A DNA stretch of 11,243 nucleotides from NCBI GenBank assembly GCA_021797525.1, contig JAJZZQ010000103.1:1-11243 (forward strand). Reading direction: 5' to 3'. Positions 6,134 to 11,243 of this stretch are shown here, one piece after another; within the stretch, counting starts at the first letter, position 1; every line of letters starts with the position of its first letter. The translations under genes and the position numbers were made by a program. This DNA is from Thermoplasmata archaeon (GTDB lineage: Archaea; Thermoplasmatota; Thermoplasmata; Thermoplasmatales; Thermoplasmataceae). The notes below the pieces were generated by a model. That model saw only the letters and a list, made by a program, of their open reading frames with translations. It was not told the DNA's origin and searched no databases.

Positions 6134-7297
6134 TTATTCACCGTCTCTGTGTATCCAGATCACATCAAGATCCAGCACCTTCAGCTCTTCACCGTAAAGG
6201 CTGGATAAGCTAGGCTGTGTTCTGCCACCATCTCCGTGTATCAGTTCCTTGATATATGTACCTGCTTCTGCTTTAATTGCAAGCACAGCTTCGTTCCCCA
6301 ACACACTTTCAATTTGGTAGCTCAGTACCTGTCTTTTCCTGACGAGATCCGACCTGCTACCAGTCACTCTTAATGGTGTCCTCTGATAAATATCTTTTCC
6401 AGTTAAATTTAAGGCAGAATTGCTCAGTCTTTCGCTGTCAATAGGTTCTGGTGATATAATTTTTGCCCGGTATGATTTGTTATATGCAGAGCTCTTTATG
6501 CGAATAACATCCTTTTTGTCTACAAACCTGAAGTCCGATACCGAAATCGAATCTGAACTGTTGTTTATGGTGGACTGTAGAGAGTCAAGGTCAATTTTCC
6601 TCTTTTTCGGGTCAACTGATTCTATCACGAATTCTCTCCCGTTTCCAAGCATTCTGACATCAACATCCTCTCTGCCTGAACCATGGAGATGAAACTCTTC
6701 TCCCAGAGTGAGAAGATTAAGACACTTTCCTATCTGTGTCTCCACTGAATCGTCCTCACCGGTTCTGTGTATCCATCTGGTCTGTGGTATTCCCCTTTTG
6801 AGCTTCCTGTAAATTCCAAAGATGTACAGGGGTCTGACCTGGATTTTAAAGGAGGAATAGCTGAAGTCAAAATTAATAATAATGTCTGGGGAGTCAAAAG
6901 AGACCTCCTTACCGGTCCTGTTCTGAAATGCTATTCCAAGCTTCCTGTTCAGTTCCTTCTTAAGCTTCTCAGGCTCTTTTTCCAGCATTTCCTTCAGTGA
7001 ATTCTCAACATCCTCCTGTTCCGGGGTCAATGAACAGCCCACCAGAAATGTGTCGAATTCCCTTCCCCCGATCTGAGGAATAAGTGCCTCACACAGATCT
7101 TCAATCCTGTCAAGAATCCCATGGCACAGGGAGCAGTTTTCACTAATTCCACATAATATCTGATTGCTCAGGCCTCTTTCGGATAGAAGTGAGAATGAAC
7201 TTTTTTCACGTTCCTCTGCACTGATAGATGGATCCTTTATTCCGGAAAGTCTGGCAAAACAATGTTTGCAAAGAATAAGCCTGTCTGTTTGCTGCAT
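6134..7297 (-). CDS. pus10: tRNA pseudouridine synthase Pus10
   Basis: A 387-residue archaeal Pus10, which makes pseudouridine at tRNA positions 54 and 55 (T-loop) in archaea. The N-terminal domain carries a four-cysteine zinc site (C10 and C13 in LCKHCF; C55 and C58 in NCSLCHG) and a THUMP-like region (about 80-165). The catalytic domain includes RPLYIFGIYRKLKRGIPQTRW (155-175) and GSGREDVDVRMLGNGREFVIE (207-227), in which D211 is the predicted catalytic aspartate. AGTYIKELIHGDGGRTQPSLSSLYG near the end is another family signature. Length is close to normal. The ATG at 7297 follows rpo12 by 17 nt but lacks a recognisable ribosome binding site; a T-rich tract precedes it instead. Its stop abuts the eL21 ATG, and its last two codons double as the eL21 ribosome binding site. 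Confidence 0.94.
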   Translation of the reverse strand: MQQTDRLILCKHCFARLSGIKDPSISAEEREKSSFSLLSERGLSNQILCGISENCSLCHGILDRIEDLCEALIPQIGGREFDTFLVGCSLTPEQEDVENSLKEMLEKEPEKLKKELNRKLGIAFQNRTGKEVSFDSPDIIINFDFSYSSFKIQVRPLYIFGIYRKLKRGIPQTRWIHRTGEDDSVETQIGKCLNLLTLGEEFHLHGSGREDVDVRMLGNGREFVIESVDPKKRKIDLDSLQSTINNSSDSISVSDFRFVDKKDVIRIKSSAYNKSYRAKIISPEPIDSERLSNSALNLTGKDIYQRTPLRVTGSRSDLVRKRQVLSYQIESVLGNEAVLAIKAEAGTYIKELIHGDGGRTQPSLSSLYGEELKVLDLDVIWIHRDGE

Positions 7298-7314
7298 AAA
7301 AAAGAAAGGTGGTA

Positions 7315-7446
7315 TTATCTCGGGATTATGACTTTTTCAATGCTTGGCCTTTCCTTGATGAAAACCCTTGACCCGCATTCGCATTCAATCTCTGCGGTTC
7401 CGAAGGATTTCTCAAGGGGTCTGGCACACCTTATGCACTTATACAT
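7315..7446 (-). CDS. rpoP: DNA-directed RNA polymerase subunit Rpo12 (RpoP, Rpb12 homologue)
   Basis: A 43-residue zinc-ribbon protein, an essential small assembly subunit of archaeal RNA polymerase on the Rpo3/Rpo10 platform. Residues include MYKCIRC (C4, C7), IECECGSRV (C22, C24) and the Rpb12 signature SRVFIKERP (26-34). The second knuckle is C-x-C, one residue shorter than the usual C-x2-C (see findings). The frame is open further upstream to 7554, but those residues run antisense-like through eL43 and do not resemble the family; the start at 7446 gives the standard size. ATG overlaps the eL43 stop by 8 bp (ATGTATAA). It has no clear ribosome binding site, so coupling to eL43 is likely. 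Confidence 0.9.
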   Translation of the reverse strand: MYKCIRCARPLEKSFGTAEIECECGSRVFIKERPSIEKVIIPR

Positions 7447-7702
7447 CTGTACTTTCGGCCCCCTTAACAAGAGATGCAACAGATGTCTCCGGAAGATAAG
7501 CTCCACCTGCGAACTTGTATCCACAGTGTCTGCATCTCCAGATTCCAGTAGCAACTCTCTTTACCTTTTCCTGTTTGCATGAAGGACAGGCATATGTTGC
7601 AGATTTCTGCTTGTAAATCTCATTCCATGTCTTCCTGACAGTGACACCATATCTGGGGCCAAATCTGCCGGATGCACCTACCTTTACGGTTCTCTTGGAC
7701 AT
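7439..7702 (-). CDS. rpl37ae: Large-subunit ribosomal protein eL43 (L37Ae), zinc-ribbon
   Basis: An 87-residue protein matching eL43/L37Ae. The N-terminal rRNA-binding segment has [20 protein letters not shown] (5-24). The four-cysteine zinc ribbon is C39 and C42 (YACPSCKQ) with C57 and C60 ([15 protein letters not shown]), the family hallmark. The C-terminal tail is short and acidic. The ATG at 7702 lies 5 nt after the rrp42 stop; a GTGAT ribosome binding site overlaps that TGA stop codon. Its 3' end overlaps rpo12 by 8 bp. eL43 next to Rpo12 and the exosome genes is the standard archaeal arrangement. Confidence 0.95.
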   Translation of the reverse strand: MSKRTVKVGASGRFGPRYGVTVRKTWNEIYKQKSATYACPSCKQEKVKRVATGIWRCRHCGYKFAGGAYLPETSVASLVKGAESTDV

Positions 7703-7707
7703 CTATA

Positions 7708-8490
7708 TCACTTGAAATATTTCTCCCTGATAGCTTTACCCAGATTGCTGGACATATTAATAGCCTTTCTAATTTCTTCAAAGGTAAATTCCCCAACATC
7801 ACCTTTCTGCATTGCCCTTATATGACCGTCTTCTGTTGTACTTACTGTTATCCTGGCAGAGGAAAGCTGCTCCTCTTCCAGATCAGGATCAGCAACCAGT
7901 GTGTCACCTATTTTAACCATTGTAACCGCAACAGGGGTATTCCTTATTGGCAGCGGGAAATCCTTCCCACCTTCCCTGGAGCCTGGAACTATGGTGCTCT
8001 TCAGGGCAGCCAAGACCCCCAGTGTGCATGCATCAATCAGGTTTCCGTCAAAGTCAATGACGTCAATATCAACAAATACGATCCATACCTTCTTTGCAGG
8101 CTCGATGACAAGGCTTTCGATATCTATCATTTTGCTCTCCCTTATGCCTCTGTCAACAACTCTTGCAATTTCAATGGAGGTATCATTGGGTGGGCCTGCC
8201 TCAAAGGTTGGAAATGCCATGGGCAGAAGCTCTACATTTGTTGTAAGGACTCCCTGATTTGGTGTGTCCGGAAAAGGCTCACCTGCCTCAACCTTAATTC
8301 CAGCTACAACCTTAGTCTTTCCAAGGCATACCATGGCAGATCCTGGGGATCTGGGAACGTAGTTTGGAGTAATTGATATTTCCCTGTATTCATCAGGCTT
8401 TCTGCCATCTCCTCTTTTTCCCTCTTTCAGCCTTCTGAGAATAAAATCTCTCTTAATTTCAGAGAGTATTCCCGCTTCATCTCTTGGCAT
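7708..8490 (-). CDS. rrp42: Exosome complex subunit Rrp42 (RNase PH-like, non-catalytic)
   Basis: A 260-residue RNase PH-fold protein. Three Rrp41-Rrp42 dimers form the hexameric ring of the archaeal exosome, which degrades and tails RNA 3' to 5'; Rrp42 shapes the RNA path but lacks the active-site acids. Visible are the N-terminal helix IKRDFILRRLKEGKRGDGR (12-30) and DEYREISI (33-40). Further features are GSAMVCLGKTKVVAGIKVE (50-68), VELLPMAFPTFEAGPP (86-101), the Rrp42-type VIDFDGNLIDACTLGVLAAL (144-163) and a C-terminal helix. Length is normal. ATG 8490 overlaps the rrp41 stop by 1 nt (TAATG), and GGTGA lies 3 nt upstream within the last rrp41 codons. Confidence 0.95.
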   Translation of the reverse strand: MPRDEAGILSEIKRDFILRRLKEGKRGDGRKPDEYREISITPNYVPRSPGSAMVCLGKTKVVAGIKVEAGEPFPDTPNQGVLTTNVELLPMAFPTFEAGPPNDTSIEIARVVDRGIRESKMIDIESLVIEPAKKVWIVFVDIDVIDFDGNLIDACTLGVLAALKSTIVPGSREGGKDFPLPIRNTPVAVTMVKIGDTLVADPDLEEEQLSSARITVSTTEDGHIRAMQKGDVGEFTFEEIRKAINMSSNLGKAIREKYFK

Positions 8491-9233
8491 TATTCACCAC
8501 TCCTTTCAAGCGCTATTGCCTTGTATTTTCCTGCAAGGGCATCTCTCTGAATCTTATGTATCTTTTTCGTTGCCTCCAGAATCATTGCTGTAGCCTTTTC
8601 GAATTCATCAACAGAAAGATCCCCATCCATCTGGAGAAGAACAACATTTCCGCTTTTAGGCAGAACAGCCATAGGGAGGTCAGCCTGCCCAAAATTATCC
8701 TCTTCCTTGGAGAGATCCAGTACCACCTGTCCATCAACTTTACCTGCAGTGCATCCCACAACCATGTCCTTCATGGGGATTCCAGCTGCAGCAAGTGCTA
8801 CGGATGATGCTGTTAGGCCTGCTATCCTTGTACCTGCATCTGCCTGAAGGACCTCAATATAAACATCAATCTCGGCCCTTGGAAATTGATTGACCATTAC
8901 GGCACTGGAAAGCGCTTCAGAAATAACCTTTGAAATCTCCATAGATCGCCTGTCAGGGCCTGGCCTCTTCCTTTCGTCCACTGAAAAAGCCGCCATGTTG
9001 TATCTGGCCTTTACAACAGCCTTGTCAATATCCTGTGTATGTTTGGGGAAAGCCTCTCTTGGGCCATAAACCGCAACAAGTATCTTATTGCCTCCCCATT
9101 CGATATATGCGGAGCCATCTGCTCTTGCCAGCACGTCTGTCTCTATTTTCATCGGCCTCAGTTCATCCGCTGAGCGTCCGTCCAGCCTGAGGCCATCTTC
9201 GTTTATGAGTTTAATATCACTCGCTGTTCCCAA
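8490..9233 (-). CDS. rrp41: Exosome complex catalytic subunit Rrp41 (RNase PH-like)
   Basis: A 247-residue RNase PH-fold subunit carrying the phosphorolytic active site of the archaeal exosome. Visible are [18 protein letters not shown] (14-31), [21 protein letters not shown] (38-58), and [11 protein letters not shown] (91-101), whose arginines bind phosphate and [22 protein letters not shown] (129-147) follows, then [21 protein letters not shown] (170-190), in which D179 and D185 match the catalytic acidic positions. The first codon is TTG (9233). No in-frame ATG or GTG occurs before the conserved LRLDGR, and AGGTGA sits 5 nt upstream. The gene overlaps rrp4 by 17 bp and rrp42 by 1 nt. Confidence 0.95.
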   Translation of the reverse strand: MGTASDIKLINEDGLRLDGRSADELRPMKIETDVLARADGSAYIEWGGNKILVAVYGPREAFPKHTQDIDKAVVKARYNMAAFSVDERKRPGPDRRSMEISKVISEALSSAVMVNQFPRAEIDVYIEVLQADAGTRIAGLTASSVALAAAGIPMKDMVVGCTAGKVDGQVVLDLSKEEDNFGQADLPMAVLPKSGNVVLLQMDGDLSVDEFEKATAMILEATKKIHKIQRDALAGKYKAIALERSGE

Positions 9234-9906
9234 CTATTTCACCTTTTTTCTCTTCCAGATATTTCTGCATTCTGTCTGTGAGGCCTGTTGTGTGTGCCTC
9301 CTCTTCAACCATCCTGATGGCAGAAATTGCAACCATGACATTTTCCGGAGCCCCATCTATCCATATTAGGCCATTCTGGCCAACGACTATTCTGGTGAAT
9401 GTGGCGTCCTTTATCATGTTCACCATGGATCCGCCCTTTCCTATTATACGAGGAATTTTAGGGGCGGCTATGCTGGTGATGTGTCCTCCCTCCATCTTCC
9501 TCAGGCCCACATCCTTAAGAGTAATCCAGCTTTCCCTGATTTCATTTACTGACATTATCTTGGCGTAGACATAATCACCAACACCAAGGAACCTCTTCAG
9601 GTCACCAGGATTTACTCTCCATGGGGTGTCATTGATGTGAAGAAGGGTGTTGTATGCTGAATTAATATCAATGACCCACATTGAGGGGCCCACATCTATT
9701 ACTTTTCCTATTACTTTGTCTCCCCTTCTCGGCATATATATTCCTGAAAAAGGAACCACATCGAGAAACTGCTCTGATACCTGTACAGTACCGAAATAAC
9801 AGGACGAGTATGTGCCATCACTGTTTCTGTATGTTCCATTCCTTGGTTTGGTCCCTTCAGCCTGAACTATGTCGCCGGGAAATACTATCTCTCTTGTTTT
9901 AACCAT
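9217..9906 (-). CDS. rrp4: Exosome complex RNA-binding cap subunit Rrp4
   Basis: A 229-residue cap protein of the archaeal exosome that binds RNA and feeds it into the Rrp41-Rrp42 ring. Domains in order are an N-terminal beta domain ([10 protein letters not shown], 5-14), an S1 domain (about 60-132, [21 protein letters not shown] and VGDYVYAKI), and a KH domain (about 148-205) with [10 protein letters not shown] (152-161, GKGG loop) and [11 protein letters not shown] (175-185). The frame opens further, to a TTG at 9957 and an ATG at 9942. The ATG at 9906 is chosen because GGTGA (9911-9915) lies 4 nt upstream and because family members begin just before the R-x-I-V-x-P-G motif. It follows SBDS after an unusually long gap and overlaps rrp41 by 17 bp. 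Confidence 0.93.
   Translation of the reverse strand: MVKTREIVFPGDIVQAEGTKPRNGTYRNSDGTYSSCYFGTVQVSEQFLDVVPFSGIYMPRRGDKVIGKVIDVGPSMWVIDINSAYNTLLHINDTPWRVNPGDLKRFLGVGDYVYAKIMSVNEIRESWITLKDVGLRKMEGGHITSIAAPKIPRIIGKGGSMVNMIKDATFTRIVVGQNGLIWIDGAPENVMVAISAIRMVEEEAHTTGLTDRMQKYLEEKKGEIVGNSE
9239..9244 (-). promoter_or_regulatory. Ribosome binding site of rrp41 (TTG start)
   Basis: The minus strand reads AGGTGA, ending 5 nt before TTG 9233, a strong match to the archaeal anti-Shine-Dalgarno. It lies inside the rrp4 coding sequence, where it encodes the K-G-E of the C-terminal EKKGEIVG. It fixes the TTG as the rrp41 start. Confidence 0.65.
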
Positions 9907-10130
9907 ATGTTCACCGATTGCCTCCCGATGGGAAACCAGCATGGCATTTTTCCTCAATATGAGGAGAAAAGCCAGATCTATCCGTACCTCTCACCGGGAA
10001 TTCCCTCACTGGATATTCACTTTATCTTCCGGGAATATTTATTATTGCTTCTACTACATGTCATTTTGTCTTATTATTGATTGCTCTAAGAGAAATACAG
10101 AACTAAAATTGTATTATGAGATCCATGAAA
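9907..10130 (-). other. SBDS-rrp4 intergenic region with possible internal promoter
   Basis: At 224 nt (173 nt if the longest rrp4 frame is used), this is the only large gap in the SBDS-to-ksgA operon. On the minus strand it holds an A/T-rich TATA-like stretch (AATAAATATT, plus positions 10034-10043) that could start an internal transcript with a leader of roughly 100 nt. A perfect 10-bp palindrome GGGAATTCCC occupies 9996-10005. I see no tRNA, no convincing box C/D or H/ACA RNA, and no supported small ORF. Confidence 0.4.
9911..9915 (-). promoter_or_regulatory. Ribosome binding site of rrp4
   Basis: GGTGA on the minus strand, 4 nt before the ATG at 9906. It selects this ATG over the upstream in-frame ATG (9942) and TTG (9957), which lack an equally well-spaced match. 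Confidence 0.55.
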
Positions 10131-10826
10131 TCACTGCTTCACTAACCGGATTTCAATGTCATCTTTGCCTTTTCTACCCAGGGAGCTCATAATTTCTCCT
10201 GTAAGCCCAGATGGGACCTCAAGCAGTCCTATCCAGGCTCCGTCCTTACTCCACTCTTCCCTAACAAGGTACCCCATGCGAACTATGTCTCCGTATACCT
10301 TTCCATAGGCATCTCCTGTAAGTTTTACAGCCAGCTTGGTTCTTTCAAACCTTATGGGAAGAATTGGCTTGATTGCCTTGAGAACAGGCTGGATCTGATC
10401 TCCTGCCGATTTAAAGGGGTCAATATGTATCTTTGCATCCTCCATGGCCTGGGCGATCCTTGCAGGAGGATGTGGCGCATTGGTTTGAGGATTTATGGAT
10501 TCTCTAGCAATAATCTCTATAATCTGTTTCTTCTTTCTCTCAAGCATCTTATGGCGCTGTTCTGTGGTTAACTGTATCTGACCTTTGCGTACAATCTCTA
10601 TGGCGATCTGAGATACATCTGTGGTTTTGAATACTTCCTTAAGGGATTCCTCTCCAGCTTTCTCCCCCTTCTTGGCATCTTTATAAATCTCATCAAGGGC
10701 TAAATCGGCACTTAGATCAATTTTTCCCTCCCTTATATGATCGGTTGCCTCCGGGTCTACGAGTATCTCGAAACGATGGCCATGTGATTCAAGCTTAGCC
10801 ACAATGGCATCTTCAAGCTGAACCAT
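10131..10826 (-). CDS. sbds: Ribosome maturation protein SBDS (Sdo1 homologue)
   Basis: A 231-residue SBDS-family protein. In eukaryotes the homologue works with an EF-2-like GTPase to release the anti-association factor eIF6 from nascent 60S subunits; an equivalent role in archaea is inferred by homology. Domain I (FYSH, about 1-85) contains HGHRFEILVDPEA (15-27) and SLKEVFKTTDVSQIAIEIVRKGQIQLTTEQR (61-91). Domain II includes INPQTNAPHPPARIAQAMEDAKIHIDP (111-137, the signature N-P-x-T-x-x-P-H-P). Domain III (about 160-231) is ferredoxin-like. Length is normal. The ATG at 10826 lies about 25 nt after a TATA box and lacks a ribosome binding site, so the message may be leaderless and SBDS may be the first gene of the long operon. 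Confidence 0.95.
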   Translation of the reverse strand: MVQLEDAIVAKLESHGHRFEILVDPEATDHIREGKIDLSADLALDEIYKDAKKGEKAGEESLKEVFKTTDVSQIAIEIVRKGQIQLTTEQRHKMLERKKKQIIEIIARESINPQTNAPHPPARIAQAMEDAKIHIDPFKSAGDQIQPVLKAIKPILPIRFERTKLAVKLTGDAYGKVYGDIVRMGYLVREEWSKDGAWIGLLEVPSGLTGEIMSSLGRKGKDDIEIRLVKQ

Positions 10827-10846
10827 AAAAGGTCATAATTATGGAG

Positions 10847-10864
10847 TATTTAAAATTATAAAAA
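10847..10864 (-). promoter_or_regulatory. Promoter TATA region for SBDS and the downstream operon
   Basis: The minus strand has TTTTATAA (plus 10857-10864) and TTTAAATA (10847-10854). These are centred about 34 and 24 nt upstream of the SBDS ATG. The nearer one fits leaderless initiation. The 101-bp gap to psmA and the T-run after psmA support a fresh transcription start here. Confidence 0.55.
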
Positions 10865-10917
10865 TGTTTGATCTGGAAGTCCGGGATTACGAAGCAAAAC
10901 ATTAATTTCTGTAAGAT

Positions 10918-10922
10918 AAAAA
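10918..10922 (-). terminator. Oligo-T tract after psmA
   Basis: Reading the minus strand, the psmA stop (TAA, 10930-10928) is followed within about 10 nt by TTTTT at 10922-10918, the simple T-tract form of archaeal terminator. No hairpin is evident. Confidence 0.35.
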
Positions 10923-10927
10923 TAGGG

Positions 10928-11243
10928 TTATTTGGAAAGTTTCTCTACTTCTTCCTTGGAATAGAGCCTGAATTTGCTGCCTTCAACTATAGTGGCAACT
11001 TCGGGGCTCCTGAATTCACCGTTTTCCTCACTTGCTGACTTCAGGGAATTAATTGCCATCTTAACAGCTTCTGTTTCGCTGATGCCTTCGTTATATTCTT
11101 TCTCAAGGAATGCAGTAACCTGGTCCCTCAGGGCTCCAATTGCGACTGCCTTGTATTCGTTGATTGTTCCTGCAGGATCACAGTCAAAGAGTCTTGGTCC
11201 TATGCTGTCAACTCCTGCAAAAATCATGGAAACACCGTAAGGT
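10928..11243 (-). CDS. psmA: 20S proteasome alpha subunit, C-terminal part (cut by window edge)
   Basis: The last 105 codons of a 20S proteasome alpha subunit; the 5' half lies beyond 11243. The frame stays open to the edge, where it reads [25 protein letters not shown], a hallmark of archaeal alpha subunits and nearly the same as I recall for Thermoplasma acidophilum. IAINSLK-like [24 protein letters not shown] and a C-terminal [15 protein letters not shown] follow. Alpha subunits form the outer rings that gate the chamber and dock unfoldase ATPases. The gene precedes SBDS by 101 bp on the same strand, as in the conserved archaeal psmA-SBDS-exosome order. The internal ATG at 11227 is not the true start. 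Confidence 0.95.
   Translation of the reverse strand, partial: PYGVSMIFAGVDSIGPRLFDCDPAGTINEYKAVAIGALRDQVTAFLEKEYNEGISETEAVKMAINSLKSASEENGEFRSPEVATIVEGSKFRLYSKEEVEKLSK

Noticed and set aside
7447..7554. Longer Rpo12 frame starting at 7554
   Set aside because: The extra 36 residues come from reading eL43 in another frame and do not resemble Rpo12; the 43-residue form matches the family.
7672..8376. A 234-codon open frame on the plus strand opposite rrp42
   Set aside because: It is antisense to a clear rrp42/eL43 coding region, its translation has no family resemblance and an erratic composition, and no promoter or ribosome binding site supports it.
9996..10005. Perfect palindrome GGGAATTCCC as a possible operator
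   Set aside because: A single 10-bp palindrome with no second copy or known regulator is too weak to list as a site.
10017..10064. A 15-codon minus-strand ORF in the SBDS-rrp4 spacer
   Set aside because: It is very short, has no ribosome binding site and no recognisable features; chance is the simplest explanation.
1..11243. CRISPR arrays, tRNA or rRNA genes, insertion sequences, attachment sites or a defence cluster
   Set aside because: No regularly spaced repeats, transposase-like proteins, terminal inverted repeats or RNA-gene signatures were seen; the window consists mostly of conserved housekeeping genes.

Overview
The window is archaeal and most probably from a Thermoplasmata lineage (Thermoplasma/Ferroplasma/Cuniculiplasma-like). 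It carries archaeal exosome subunits, the archaeal RNA polymerase subunits Rpo4 and Rpo12, the ribosomal proteins eL21 and eL43, Pus10 and an archaeal 20S proteasome alpha subunit. The C-terminal part of that alpha subunit closely resembles the Thermoplasma acidophilum protein as I remember it. Genes are densely packed. TATA-like boxes lie about 25 or 35 bp upstream of the first genes of transcription units. Inside the operon, ribosome binding sites are of the GGTGA type. The genus cannot be fixed from sequence alone.

Left part (1-4255), unlinked metabolic and membrane genes. A small DsrE-like protein (+) converges on a glycine C-acetyltransferase (kbl, -), with a hairpin plus T-tract between them. 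Divergent from kbl is a carbamate kinase (arcC, +), whose end overlaps by 9 bp a convergent phosphoribosyltransferase (-) with a C-terminal extension that looks like a winged helix. Divergent from that is a slipin/stomatin SPFH membrane protein (+). Its 3' end overlaps ksgA by 44 bp, and its apparent terminator lies inside the ksgA coding sequence.

Right part (4212-11243), all on the minus strand and read from right to left: psmA (partial) - SBDS - rrp4 - rrp41 - rrp42 - eL43 - rpo12 - pus10 - eL21 - rpo4 - DUF655 - ksgA. This is the archaeal exosome superoperon, joined to the eL21/Rpo4/DUF655/KsgA string. From rrp4 to ksgA the genes overlap by 1-17 bp, abut, or are 5-17 bp apart. The only large gap is the 224 nt between SBDS and rrp4 (using the start preferred here). 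The gene set couples protein turnover (proteasome), RNA degradation and processing (exosome), ribosome maturation (SBDS, KsgA, probably DUF655), RNA modification (Pus10), ribosomal proteins and transcription (Rpo4, Rpo12).

I see no CRISPR array, tRNA, rRNA, insertion sequence or defence system. The most interesting points are the DUF655 gene coupled to ksgA, the winged-helix-like tail on the phosphoribosyltransferase, the slipin terminator embedded in ksgA, ribosome binding sites written into the C-terminal codons of upstream genes, two TTG starts, and the CxC zinc knuckle in Rpo12.
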